DNA of 64,000 nt, from positions 310,001-374,000 of the forward strand of contig NZ_CP085167.1 in assembly GCF_022788715.1 (NCBI RefSeq). Reading direction: 5' to 3'. Source of the DNA: Sulfitobacter sp. DSM 110093 (lineage in GTDB: Bacteria; Pseudomonadota; Alphaproteobacteria; Rhodobacterales; Rhodobacteraceae). Position 1 is the stretch's first letter. Each line of letters opens with the position of its first letter. A program made the translations under genes and the position numbers. Shown piece after piece: positions 54,537 to 63,655 of this stretch. Under the pieces are notes generated by a model. The model was given only the letters and a program-made list of their open reading frames with translations, had not been told where the DNA came from and made no database searches.

Positions 54537-55652
54537 TTAACGGGTGAGATCGACCCAAACCAGCGCATGGCGGCTGGCGGCGTCGCCCTTGGGCCAAATC
54601 AGGCCTGCGTCGGCCACCTGCCAGTCGCGGGAGGGCAGGATATAGTCGACCCGCATCGGGCCGGTTTGGGACCAGTTGACTGTGGATTGCCCGGACAGCG
54701 GGTCTTGTAGGGCTGGGTGGGACAGCAGGGCGGCAATGGCGTCGCCGCGTCCGTCGCCGCGTTTGGGGTCGAGGTTGGCATCGCCGAGCAGGACGAAATG
54801 GTCAGGGGGCGGGGTGCCGATGTTTCTATCGAGGTGGTGAGACCAGAAGGCTGTTTCATCGTGGTTGCGCCGGCCATTGCGGTCTTCGGGGCCATCGAAG
54901 ACGGGCGGGGTGGCGTGATAGGTCAGCAGGGTGACGGGGCCGTCGGGTGTCTGGATGGGCAAAGACCAATGGCTGTTGGACGACAGGCGCTGTGTGGCAT
55001 GGGCCTCTGCTCCTGCGAAGGGGGTGCCGTCGACCATAGGGTAGAGCGTGCCGGGGAGGTCGCGCCAGAGAAGGGTGCTGAAGTCCTGCAGGTTTTCTAG
55101 CTGGATGGGATAGCGCGAGAGGATCGCCATGGCGCCTTGGCCAAAGAAGCGACCATAGCCTTGTGCGTCGCGGGGGCTGCCGAGTTCGCCGTCTCCGTCG
55201 AGATCGACATCGCTTTGACGGCCAGCGTTGGGTGGTCCGGCGAAGTGGTAGGGGTAGGACGTGCCAGCGGCGGTGAGGGCGTCGGCAAGGGCGTTGAGGG
55301 CGCTGCGTTCGAGATCGTAGTCGATGCCTTGGAGGGCGATGATATCGGGATTGGCGGCGGTGATGGTTTGCACCACCGACGATACGCTTGGGTCATTGCC
55401 GCGCAAGATGTCGCGCAGCAGAATGCCGGGCCCTTTGCGTGACAATTCGGTGTTGAAGGTGGCGATGCGCAGTGGCTCGGCCTGCGCGAAACCGGTCAGC
55501 AGGAAAAACGCCAGCAGCAGGCGGATCAGGCGGATCAGGCGGCCTGCATATGCGCTTCGGCGTAGGCGCGGCGGCGTTTGTCGTGGATCATCTCGGCCAC
55601 GCGCCCCATGGCGATGCCCCGCATGATCATACTGGCCGGAAGGAATGCCCAT
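54537..55652 (-). CDS. Endonuclease/exonuclease/phosphatase-family protein, start uncertain
   Basis: The secreted-looking domain starts with LIRLIRLLLAFFLLTGFAQA and then EPLRIATFNTELSRKGPG, the opening of the EEP fold; catalytic residues are visible in LLGDANLDPKRGDG. In-frame ATG/GTG/TTG codons are absent between the signal peptide and 55652, so the formal start lies deep in the preceding membrane-protein gene. Two copies of the 9-mer GGCGGATCA in tandem (55514-55531) lie where a start should be. The real start may be non-canonical or altered. Confidence 0.7.
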   Translation of the reverse strand: MGIPSGQYDHAGHRHGARGRDDPRQTPPRLRRSAYAGRLIRLIRLLLAFFLLTGFAQAEPLRIATFNTELSRKGPGILLRDILRGNDPSVSSVVQTITAANPDIIALQGIDYDLERSALNALADALTAAGTSYPYHFAGPPNAGRQSDVDLDGDGELGSPRDAQGYGRFFGQGAMAILSRYPIQLENLQDFSTLLWRDLPGTLYPMVDGTPFAGAEAHATQRLSSNSHWSLPIQTPDGPVTLLTYHATPPVFDGPEDRNGRRNHDETAFWSHHLDRNIGTPPPDHFVLLGDANLDPKRGDGRGDAIAALLSHPALQDPLSGQSTVNWSQTGPMRVDYILPSRDWQVADAGLIWPKGDAASRHALVWVDLTR

Positions 55653-56365
55653 GCGCTTATTGTCCAGATCATGGTTTGCGGATTGCTCAGTGAGATCGGA
55701 TCTAGCAGATCGGCAGTGGCTTTGACCACTGCGGGGATTATGAAGGGCAACAAGAACCCAAGCGCGATGTTGATCCGCGCGTCGCGTTGCAGGCGGTAGA
55801 GCACGTCGCCACCAGCGGTTGGGTCAAAGAGCGGCAGGTTTACCCAAACGTTAAATGCGCCTTGGCGGGCAGGCCAGCCCATGACGCGCACCAGCAGCAC
55901 AAAGGTCGCCAGTGCGATGAGCGAGACGAGGTAGGCCAGCCCTGCTGCCGTGCGGATCAGATTGACGGACTCATAGGACGCATCGACGGGCATCATCAGC
56001 ACCACCAGCCGTACCGGAGAATAGGGGAAGTCGAGCGCATTGCCCAAGATTGTGCCGAGGGAGGTCAACGCGCCTGTCAGCAGAGTGGCGGAGACTTGGC
56101 CTCGTGCGATCAGCGACAGCACGACTATGGTGAAAAGCAGGCTGATAAACCGCAAGCGATTGAACGGCGGCGCATCGCGGAATTCGACGATGCTAGGCTG
56201 GCGCGAGTTGTACTCTAAGAACGTTAAGATCGCCGCGACAAAAGCGAGAAGCACGGTGATCTGGCTCGATTCCGCATCGGCACCCGGCAAAAGCAGGGCG
56301 GGGGTGGCTATCAATAGCGCCACCAATAGGCCACGCGTCGCCGCGCCTGTCATTCGTCCGATCAC
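55535..56365 (-). CDS. Conserved hypothetical membrane protein
   Basis: 276 residues with six or seven membrane segments (LLVALLIATPALLLPGADA, FISLLFTIVVLSLIARGQVS, LVSLIALATFVLLVRVMGW, GFLLPFIIPAVVKATADLL). No known family recognised. It lies 5' of the phosphatase-fold gene and its end overlaps the putative signal peptide of that protein. Confidence 0.75.
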   Translation of the reverse strand: MIGRMTGAATRGLLVALLIATPALLLPGADAESSQITVLLAFVAAILTFLEYNSRQPSIVEFRDAPPFNRLRFISLLFTIVVLSLIARGQVSATLLTGALTSLGTILGNALDFPYSPVRLVVLMMPVDASYESVNLIRTAAGLAYLVSLIALATFVLLVRVMGWPARQGAFNVWVNLPLFDPTAGGDVLYRLQRDARINIALGFLLPFIIPAVVKATADLLDPISLSNPQTMIWTISAWAFLPASMIMRGIAMGRVAEMIHDKRRRAYAEAHMQAA

Positions 56366-56592
56366 TGCTCTGCCCTTTCAAACTGGCCAGCCGCGATACG
56401 ATGCCGCGTGCTTGTTCCAACTTGATGGCCCCATTTGATGGGGCTCGCCTCATTCTTGTCCAATTTTTGCCTTCTTTCCGAGCGCGCCTCAAGGCTCCGC
56501 GTGGAGAAGAGCAGGGTTATGGGGTATTTTGAGGGAAAGGGTGGTGCGATCTTGCATCAATTAGATGGCGGTTTAATGGCAAGTCGCAACAT

Positions 56593-56621
56593 CTTGTGGG
56601 CGCTGAATTTACGCCCACAAG
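56593..56621 (-). terminator. Stem-loop after leuD
   Basis: CTTGTGGGCG (56593-56602) and CGCCCACAAG (56612-56621) form a perfect 10-bp stem 20 bp beyond the leuD stop. Confidence 0.6.
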
Positions 56622-56640
56622 TTGAGTTTGGAAGCCGCGC

Positions 56641-57246
56641 TTAGACCCAAGGACGGCTTTGGTTGAGCGAATCCTCATAGGTGTCGATCGCCGTGCCCTT
56701 CTCAAGTGTCAGGCCAATGTCGTCCAGACCGTTGAGCAAGCAGTGCTTTTTGAAGGCGTCGACCTCAAACGGAAATTTCTCGCCGTCAGATGTTGTGATG
56801 GTTTGACCTTCAAGGTCGATGGTCATCCGCGCGTTTGAGCCTTTTTCGGCGTCCTTCATCAACACGTCGACCTGTTCTTGCGGGAGGGCGATGGGCAGGA
56901 TGCCGTTCTTGAAGCAATTGTTGTGAAAGATATCGGCAAAGCTGGGTGCAATAACGCAGCGGATGCCGAAATCCTTGATCGCCCAAGGCGCGTGTTCGCG
57001 CGAAGAGCCACAGCCGAAGTTGTCGCCCGCGACGAGGATCTGAGCGTCGCGGTATTGCGGTTGATTCAGCACGAAATCGGGGATTTCATTTCCTTCGCGG
57101 TCATAGCGCATTTCGTCGAACAGGTTCACGCCAAGGCCGGAGCGTTTGATCGTCTTGAGGAAGACTTTGGGGATGATCATGTCCGTGTCGATGTTCACCA
57201 GCGGCATGGGAGCCGCGGTGCCGGTGATTTCTGTAAACTTTTCCAT
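56641..57246 (-). CDS. leuD: 3-isopropylmalate dehydratase small subunit
   Basis: 201 residues from the ATG at 57246. Typical LeuD features: [40 protein letters not shown] and [11 protein letters not shown]. It forms the swivelling domain that works with the iron-sulfur LeuC subunit in isomerising isopropylmalate. Separated from leuC by a small gene on the opposite strand. Confidence 0.97.
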   Translation of the reverse strand: MEKFTEITGTAAPMPLVNIDTDMIIPKVFLKTIKRSGLGVNLFDEMRYDREGNEIPDFVLNQPQYRDAQILVAGDNFGCGSSREHAPWAIKDFGIRCVIAPSFADIFHNNCFKNGILPIALPQEQVDVLMKDAEKGSNARMTIDLEGQTITTSDGEKFPFEVDAFKKHCLLNGLDDIGLTLEKGTAIDTYEDSLNQSRPWV

Positions 57247-57326
57247 CGGGGTATCCTTCGGAGAGTGCGGGAACTGCGCCGCCGACCGGCGCGTTATTTG
57301 CAATTAGGTAATCAGGAGGGCATGGC

Positions 57327-57542
57327 ATGTCGTACCAAACTGGCACGAAAGTGGAATGGGACTGGGGCAATGGCACCGGGACCGGCAAGATCGTCAAGAA
57401 ATACACGCAGAAGATCACGTTGAAGCTGCAGGGCAGCGAGGTGACCCGCAAAGCGAGTGATGACGAACCGGCTTATAAAATCGAACAGGACGACGGCAGC
57501 GAAGTGCTGAAGTCCGGCAGTGAGCTGCGCAAGGCCGACTGA
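57327..57542 (+). CDS. DUF2945 (hypervirulence-associated TUDOR domain) small protein
   Basis: 71 residues. Matches DUF2945: TGTKVEWDWGNGTGTGKIVK, then TRKASDDEPAYKIEQDDGSE and VLKSGSELRK. Small SH3/Tudor-like barrel of unknown role. GGAGGG stands 7-12 bp before the ATG. It is inserted between leuC and leuD on the other strand. Confidence 0.88.
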   Translation: MSYQTGTKVEWDWGNGTGTGKIVKKYTQKITLKLQGSEVTRKASDDEPAYKIEQDDGSEVLKSGSELRKAD

Positions 57543-57580
57543 GCCCTGCGCAACGCGCCCGGTATCCACGCCCCGATCGC

Positions 57581-58987
57581 TCACGCCAATTCGCGCACGT
57601 CGGTAAGGTGGCCAGTGAGTGCAGCGGCTGCGGCCATGCCGGGGGAGACGAGATGCGTGCGGCCTTTATAGCCCTGACGCCCCTCAAAGTTGCGGTTTGA
57701 CGTGGCCGCGCAGCGTTCGCCGGGGGCAAGCTGGTCGGGGTTCATCGCCAGGCACATCGAGCAGCCCGCAAGACGCCATTCGAAACCCGCCTCGCGGAAG
57801 ATATCCGCCAGTCCCTCTTCCTCGGCCTGAGCACGCACGAGGCCTGAGCCGGGCACGACCATGGCACGCAACCCGTCCTTGATCTTTTTGCCCTTCAGCA
57901 CCGCAGCGGCAGCGCGCAAGTCTTCGATGCGGCCATTGGTGCAGGAACCGATGAAAACCGTGTCGATCTGGATGTCGGTGAGTTTCTGGCCCGGTGTCAG
58001 GTCCATATATTCCAGCGCGCGTTTCACCGCGTCGACCTTACCGCCTTTAAAATCCTCGGGCGCAGGAACGACCGAAGTGATTGGCAGCACGTCCTCGGGC
58101 GAGGTGCCCCATGTGACGACCGGCGCGATGTCTTCGCCCTTGAGGGTGACGACCTTGTCCCAATGGGCGTCCTCGTCAGAGAAGAGGGTTTTCCACCAGT
58201 CCATTGCCGCTTCCCATTGTGCGCCTTTCGGGGCGTGGGGGCGGCCTTTGCAATACTCAAAGGTCTTCTTGTCCGGCGCGATCAGGCCCGCGCGGGCGCC
58301 GCCTTCGATCGCCATGTTGCAGACGGTCATGCGGCCTTCCATCGACAGGTCGCGGATTGCTTCGCCGCAATATTCGATGACATAGCCGGTCCCGCCCGCC
58401 GTACCGGTGGCGCCGATGACGGAAAGGGTGATGTCCTTAGCCGTTACGCCGGGGCGCAGCTTGCCGGTGATCTCGACCTTCATGTTCTTGCCCTTACGCT
58501 GGATCAGCGTCTGGGTGGCAAGAACGTGTTCAACCTCGGAGGTGCCGATGCCGTGGGCCAGCGCGCCAAAAGCGCCGTGGGTCGCGGTGTGGCTGTCGCC
58601 GCAGACGACGGTCATGCCGGGCAGGGTCCAGCCCTGCTCGGGCCCGACGATATGCACGATGCCTTGGCGCACGTCCGACACCGGGTAGTAATGCACGCCG
58701 AACTCACGCGCGTTTTTATCGAGGGCGGAGACCTGAATGCGGCTGTCTTCGGTCATCGCCTCGGGGTCTTCGCGGCCTTCGGTGGTGGGCACGTTGTGGT
58801 CCGGCACGGCGATGGTCTTGTCCGGTGCACGGACGGTGCGGCCCGACATGCGCAGCCCTTCAAAGGCCTGCGGGCTGGTCACTTCGTGGACGAGGTGACG
58901 GTCGATATAAAGCAAGCAGGTACCGTCATCGGCTTCGTGGACGACATGGGCGTCCCAGATTTTATCGTAAAGCGTCTTGGGGGACAT
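57581..58987 (-). CDS. leuC: 3-isopropylmalate dehydratase large subunit
   Basis: 468 residues, full length. The iron-sulfur ligands are in place ([18 protein letters not shown] and [12 protein letters not shown]), as are [20 protein letters not shown] and the N-terminal KIWDAHVV. With LeuD it converts 2- to 3-isopropylmalate through isopropylmaleate. GGAGAGGACC precedes the ATG. Confidence 0.97.
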   Translation of the reverse strand: MSPKTLYDKIWDAHVVHEADDGTCLLYIDRHLVHEVTSPQAFEGLRMSGRTVRAPDKTIAVPDHNVPTTEGREDPEAMTEDSRIQVSALDKNAREFGVHYYPVSDVRQGIVHIVGPEQGWTLPGMTVVCGDSHTATHGAFGALAHGIGTSEVEHVLATQTLIQRKGKNMKVEITGKLRPGVTAKDITLSVIGATGTAGGTGYVIEYCGEAIRDLSMEGRMTVCNMAIEGGARAGLIAPDKKTFEYCKGRPHAPKGAQWEAAMDWWKTLFSDEDAHWDKVVTLKGEDIAPVVTWGTSPEDVLPITSVVPAPEDFKGGKVDAVKRALEYMDLTPGQKLTDIQIDTVFIGSCTNGRIEDLRAAAAVLKGKKIKDGLRAMVVPGSGLVRAQAEEEGLADIFREAGFEWRLAGCSMCLAMNPDQLAPGERCAATSNRNFEGRQGYKGRTHLVSPGMAAAAALTGHLTDVRELA

Positions 58988-59244
58988 GATGGTCCTCTCC
59001 CGTGGTTTGGAATGGCTAAGGGTGTGGCTAAGAGGGCTGGCTTATAGTCGAGCCAGAACGCTATGCGTCGCGCCGAAAAAGCGTTCGCGCAGACGCGCAC
59101 GGTCGCAAAGATCAAACACCAGTATCATGGGGCAAGGGATATAGCGCCTTGGCGAGTCTCGCAAGGTGGCATCGCCGTGCAGCGAACTTGCCCTATCATT
59201 GTGGCTATGTAACCGTGATCTTCCCTTAGCTGCAAAGGACGCCC

Positions 59245-60600
59245 ATGATCCCTGAATCTCACCCTTTTACGAACTTCCTCGTTTCGCTGCGGGCTTTGTT
59301 TGACGGTGTTTTGGGTTTTGGTGAGAGTGTTCTCAGCCCCGGCTGGCGGCAGAACCAAATCTTGATCTTGCTGGCGCTGGTGGCGGTGGCGTGGATTTTG
59401 CATCGGGTCACCGGGACGATGCTGCAAAACTGGGTCCGCTCCCGCGAGGGGTGGTCCAAATGGCAGTTGCGGGGCGTGGTGCAGGTCAAGCGGCGGCTGG
59501 GGTTGATATGGTTCGCGCTGCTGGCGGGGCTTTTGTATCAGGTGATGCAGAATGTCACTTGGCCATCCCGGTCCTATCTTATCGGTTTGGCGGCGACCTT
59601 GGCGGCGATCTATGTCGGCATCGCCTTTGCCGCGCGGCTGGTGCGCAACCGCCCGCTGCGGCGCATGGTGACATGGGGGCTGTGGATCTATGCCACGCTC
59701 TATATGTTGAATGTCGCCGATGATGTGGCAGTGTTTCTGGATGACGTGGCGCTGACCATCGGTGAATTCCGGCTTTCGGTGCTGACCGTTTTGACCGCGC
59801 TTGTGGTGGTCGGTGCGTTGTTGACCATGGCGCGGCTGGTGAGCACCACCACCGCCGCGACGATCCGCAAGAACGAAGACATCAGCCCCTCCATGCAGGT
59901 GCTGGCCGTGAAGGGGGTGCAGATCCTACTCTACGGTTTGGCGTTCTTCATCGGTGTGCGGGCCGTGGGGATCGACCTCACCGGGCTTGCGGTGCTGTCG
60001 GGTGCGATCGGTGTGGGTCTTGGTTTTGGTCTGCAAAAGGTTGTGTCGAACCTCGTCTCGGGCGTGATCATCCTGCTGGATAAGTCGATCAAACCGGGCG
60101 ATGTGATCAGTCTGGGTGAGACCTTTGGCTGGATCCAAACGCTGGGCGCGCGCTATGCCTCTGTGGTGACGCGGGACGGCAAAGAATACCTGATCCCGAA
60201 CGAAGACCTCATTACAGGGCAGGTGGTGAACTGGTCGCACTCCAACGACTTTGTGCGCCTCGATATCTATTTCGGAACAGCCTATTCGGATGATCCGCAT
60301 GTGGTGCGCAAACTGGCGGTTGAGGCGGCCAAGGGCGTCGACCGGGTGCTGAGCTACAAGGCGCCAGTCTGCCATATCGTCGGCTTTGGCGATTCGTCGG
60401 TGGATTACATCCTGCGCTTCTGGATTAAGGATCCGACTGGCGGGCTGACCAACATTCGCGGCAATGTCTATCTGGCACTTTGGGATGCGTTCAAGGAAAA
60501 CGACATCTCAATCCCCTTCCCGCAGCGCGAGGTGAAAGTCATCGAAGACAGTCAATTGGCGCTCTCACGGGCCGCGGTGGCAGAGAATTTGCCTGACTAG
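59245..60600 (+). CDS. MscS-family mechanosensitive ion channel
   Basis: 451 residues with several membrane helices, then the MscS pore helix and beta domain: VLSGAIGVGLGFGLQKVVSN, DKSIKPGDVISLGETFGWIQ, VTRDGKEYLIPNEDLI. C-terminal mixed domain ends at KENDISIPFPQREVKV, typical of MscS. It releases solutes during hypo-osmotic shock. Monocistronic. Confidence 0.92.
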   Translation: MIPESHPFTNFLVSLRALFDGVLGFGESVLSPGWRQNQILILLALVAVAWILHRVTGTMLQNWVRSREGWSKWQLRGVVQVKRRLGLIWFALLAGLLYQVMQNVTWPSRSYLIGLAATLAAIYVGIAFAARLVRNRPLRRMVTWGLWIYATLYMLNVADDVAVFLDDVALTIGEFRLSVLTVLTALVVVGALLTMARLVSTTTAATIRKNEDISPSMQVLAVKGVQILLYGLAFFIGVRAVGIDLTGLAVLSGAIGVGLGFGLQKVVSNLVSGVIILLDKSIKPGDVISLGETFGWIQTLGARYASVVTRDGKEYLIPNEDLITGQVVNWSHSNDFVRLDIYFGTAYSDDPHVVRKLAVEAAKGVDRVLSYKAPVCHIVGFGDSSVDYILRFWIKDPTGGLTNIRGNVYLALWDAFKENDISIPFPQREVKVIEDSQLALSRAAVAENLPD

Positions 60601-60731
60601 GCGGGGATTTGCGCCCCGGTTCACGCGGAGCGCATAGGGTCCATTGAAAAATCTGGCCTATATCGCTAAATTAGGGGGGCTCGGCACCGGGGCAAGCGTT
60701 CAGCATTGGCGGTGCATTACGAAGGAGGACA

Positions 60732-60788
60732 ATGTCCTGTCTCTTAACGTTGACGCAGCGCAGGCTGCTGACCATGGGGCCGCAATGA
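60732..60788 (+). CDS. Short upstream ORF coupled to rsfS
   Basis: 18-codon frame beginning MSCLLTLTQ with AAGGAGG 3 nt before its ATG. Its stop TGA overlaps the rsfS ATG as ATGA. rsfS itself lacks a good ribosome site, so translational coupling is likely. Confidence 0.4.
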   Translation: MSCLLTLTQRRLLTMGPQ

Positions 60789-61156
60789 CTGCCGCCTCGC
60801 AAATCGCAACCAGCGACGACCTGCTGGCGCTTATTCTTTCCTCGCTGAATGACGACAAGGCCGAAGACATCGTGCAGATCGATCTGCGCGGCAAGACGGC
60901 CATCGGCGACTATATGGTGATCTGCTCAGGCCGCTCCACGCGGCAGGTTTCGGCGATCTCGGAAAAGCTGGCACAGGCGGTCAAAGACGCCACCGGACGC
61001 ACGTCCAAGATGGAAGGCCGCGAAACCGGCGACTGGGTCTTGATCGACACAGGCGACGTTGTTGTGCATGTCTTCCGCCCCGAAGTGCGCGAGTTCTACC
61101 AACTCGAAAAGATGTGGCTGGGCGGCGAAGACGCGGCCGCGGTCATGCCGCACTGA
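60785..61156 (+). CDS. rsfS: Ribosome silencing factor RsfS
   Basis: 123 residues from the ATG at 60785; the open frame extends to 60644. Matches the Iojap/RsfS family: KAEDIVQIDLRGKTAIGDYM, CSGRSTRQVSAIS and DTGDVVVHVFRPEVREFYQL. It binds uL14 on the large ribosomal subunit and blocks subunit joining in stationary phase. Followed by rlmH 23 bp later, the conserved neighbour. Confidence 0.95.
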   Translation: MTAASQIATSDDLLALILSSLNDDKAEDIVQIDLRGKTAIGDYMVICSGRSTRQVSAISEKLAQAVKDATGRTSKMEGRETGDWVLIDTGDVVVHVFRPEVREFYQLEKMWLGGEDAAAVMPH

Positions 61157-61179
61157 TCCCGCTTTTGCGGGGCTAAGCC

Positions 61180-61650
61180 ATGCGGGTACATATCTGCGCC
61201 ATGGGCCGGCTTCGCGCCGGTCCCGAAAAATCTCTTGTTGATGATTATCTCACCCGGTTCGACCGGACCGGGCGCGGTCTGGGCCTTGGCCCTGCGCGCG
61301 TGGTCGAGATGGAAGATAAGAAAGGCGGCGGCATGGCTGCCGAAGCTGCGTTGTTGCAGCGCGCGATCCCCCAAGGGGCGGTGATCTGTGTGCTGGACGA
61401 ACGCGGGAAGGTCGAAACCTCCCCCGCTTTCGCCGAACGTCTTGGCACATGGCGTGATGCCGGGCGGGGCGATTTGGCCTTTGTCATCGGCGGGGCGGAT
61501 GGCATTGATCCCAGCCTGCGGGCGCAGGCAGATCATGCGCTTTCTTTTGGCAAGATGGTCTGGCCGCATATGTTGGTGCGGGTCATGCTGGCGGAACAGC
61601 TTTACCGTGCGGCGGCGATCCTATCGGGCGGACCCTATCACCGGGTCTAG
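61180..61650 (+). CDS. rlmH: 23S rRNA pseudouridine-1915 N3-methyltransferase
   Basis: 156 residues of the SPOUT family. The knot region [20 protein letters not shown] and the C-terminal [24 protein letters not shown] end are diagnostic. Methylates pseudouridine 1915 in helix 69 of 23S rRNA. Follows rsfS in the usual order. Confidence 0.96.
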   Translation: MRVHICAMGRLRAGPEKSLVDDYLTRFDRTGRGLGLGPARVVEMEDKKGGGMAAEAALLQRAIPQGAVICVLDERGKVETSPAFAERLGTWRDAGRGDLAFVIGGADGIDPSLRAQADHALSFGKMVWPHMLVRVMLAEQLYRAAAILSGGPYHRV

Positions 61651-61662
61651 GCCCGTCTTGGC

Positions 61663-62019
61663 TTAGCGCAGTGGAACGCGGACAATTTCCGACGCCCAGC
61701 CATCTACGCTGTCGCGCGCTTGAATGCTGACTTCGGTCACACCCTCGGGGATACGTACGCCCGAGAGCGACCGGGTAAAGGGCTGTTCCTGAACATGTGG
61801 ATGCGCCAGATTGCGCGTGCCCAGAGGTTTCCCATCGGGGTCAAGAACGCGCCAAGCGTCAGCATAGTGATCCCAACCGCTGTCGTTATGACGGATGGTC
61901 ACGTCAAACTTCCACAGGTCGCCAAGCTGATCGACCCTGACATTCAAAATGGCGGGAGGATCGGCCAAGGCCGGTGTGGCAAAAGCCAATAGGGCAAGGA
62001 TGAGGCTGCGTTTTAACAT
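61663..62019 (-). CDS. Small secreted hypothetical protein
   Basis: 118 residues from the ATG at 62019 (frame opens further upstream). Signal peptide MLKRSLILALLAFATPALA is clear. The mature part is beta-strand rich (VRVDQLGDLWKFDVTIRHND, GWDHYADAWRVLDPDG). No family recognised. Convergent with rlmH. Confidence 0.7.
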   Translation of the reverse strand: MLKRSLILALLAFATPALADPPAILNVRVDQLGDLWKFDVTIRHNDSGWDHYADAWRVLDPDGKPLGTRNLAHPHVQEQPFTRSLSGVRIPEGVTEVSIQARDSVDGWASEIVRVPLR

Positions 62020-62203
62020 ATGACACCAACTAAAATAACAAGCTTTATATAGAGCATTTTGCCGCGGTTCCAAGCTTGGCCAAGCTTGGGCTGCGCAAAT
62101 CACTGTGATACCGTGAATTCGTGGTGCAATTGCACCAAACACGCGGCAGACTGGTCAAACCCGCGCCACGATACCTATGCTGCGCGGTAGGGGGAGGATC
62201 GCG

Positions 62204-63655
62204 ATGGACATGCCAAAACCAGATGCCGGTATCATTGCGCGCAAGGCGCGGATCGTTGCACGGCTGAGTGCGGCCTTGCCGCAGGGCGCCGTGATCGATG
62301 ATGTGCATGAAACTCGCGCCTATGAATGCGACGCGCTAACCGCCTATAAATGTCCGCCCCTCGCTGTCACCTTGCCTGGCAACACCGAAGAAGTCTCAAC
62401 CGTGCTGCGCATCTGCCATGAAGAGGGCGTTCCGGTCGTGCCGCGCGGGTCGGGCACATCGCTGGCGGGTGGGGCGCTACCCACGGCGGACAGCGTGGTG
62501 CTGGGCGTGGCGCGCATGGCCGAAGTGCTAGAGGTTGATTATGACAACCGCCTCATGCGGGTGCAAACCGGGCGCACCAATCTCAGCGTGACCGGCGCGG
62601 TTGAGGAGGATGGTTTTTTCTACGCCCCTGACCCCTCCAGCCAGCTGGCCTGCGCCATCGCGGGCAATATCGCGATGAACTCCGGCGGGGCGCACTGTCT
62701 GAAATACGGGGTCACCACCAACAACCTGCTGGGCGTCACCATGGTGATGATGGATGGTGAAGTGGTCGAGATCGGCGGCGGCTATATGGATGCGAGCGGG
62801 CTGGATCTTTTGGGTGTGATCTGCGGCTCTGAAGGGCAGCTTGGCGTGGTGACAGAGGCGACGCTGCGCATCCTGCCCAAGCCCGAAGGCGCGCGGCCCG
62901 TGTTAATGGGCTTTGACGGCAACGCCGTCGCCGGGGCCTGCGTCAGCGACATCATCAAGGCGGGCGTCTTGCCTGTCGCGATCGAATTTATGGACCGCCC
63001 CTGTATCGAGGCGACGGAGGCTTTCGCCCATGCAGGCTACCCGATGTGCGAGGCGCTGCTGATCGTCGAGGTCGAAGGCTCCGACGCCGAGATCGACCAC
63101 CAGCTTGCGCTGATTGCCGAGATCGCCCAGCGACACAACCCGGTGGAATTGCGCGAAAGCACCAGCGCCGAGGAAAGCGCGGCGATCTGGTTGGGGCGCA
63201 AATCGGCCTTTGGCGCGATGGGGCAGATCAACGACTACATGTGCCTAGATGGCACGATCCCGGTGACGGAACTGCCCATGGTGCTGCGGCGCATCGGCGA
63301 GATGTCGGTCGAATACGGATTGAGGGTCGGTAACGTCTTTCATGCAGGTGACGGCAATATGCATCCGCTGATCTTGTTTGATGCCAATAAACCCGGTGAC
63401 CTTGAAAAATGCGAAGCCTTTGGCGCGGATATCCTGCGGCTATGCGTTGAGGCGGGCGGTTGCCTGACCGGAGAGCATGGCGTCGGCATTGAAAAGCGCG
63501 ACCTGATGCATGTGCAATATGCCGCAGCGGATCTTGAGGCGCAGCTGGCGGTAAAGGACGTGTTTGATCCGACGTGGCTGTTGAACCCGGCCAAGGTCTT
63601 TCCTTTGGATGTCACGGAAGGGCGGCGCGGCAGCGGTGCATCGGTGGCCGCGTGA
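62204..63655 (+). CDS. glcD: Glycolate oxidase subunit GlcD (FAD-linked)
   Basis: 483 residues from the ATG at 62204, 7 nt after GGGGAGGA; an upstream frame start at 62177 is less likely. PCMH-type FAD domain (VPVVPRGSGTSLAGGALPTA, NIAMNSGGAHCLKYGVTTNN) and the C-terminal cap (VFHAGDGNMHPLILFD, GCLTGEHGVGIEKRD). Oxidises glycolate to glyoxylate with GlcE and GlcF. Overlaps glcE by GTGA. Confidence 0.94.
   Translation: MDMPKPDAGIIARKARIVARLSAALPQGAVIDDVHETRAYECDALTAYKCPPLAVTLPGNTEEVSTVLRICHEEGVPVVPRGSGTSLAGGALPTADSVVLGVARMAEVLEVDYDNRLMRVQTGRTNLSVTGAVEEDGFFYAPDPSSQLACAIAGNIAMNSGGAHCLKYGVTTNNLLGVTMVMMDGEVVEIGGGYMDASGLDLLGVICGSEGQLGVVTEATLRILPKPEGARPVLMGFDGNAVAGACVSDIIKAGVLPVAIEFMDRPCIEATEAFAHAGYPMCEALLIVEVEGSDAEIDHQLALIAEIAQRHNPVELRESTSAEESAAIWLGRKSAFGAMGQINDYMCLDGTIPVTELPMVLRRIGEMSVEYGLRVGNVFHAGDGNMHPLILFDANKPGDLEKCEAFGADILRLCVEAGGCLTGEHGVGIEKRDLMHVQYAAADLEAQLAVKDVFDPTWLLNPAKVFPLDVTEGRRGSGASVAA

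Noticed and set aside
58163..59047. 294-codon plus-strand frame opposite leuC
   Set aside because: leuC is certain; the opposite frame has no family similarity.
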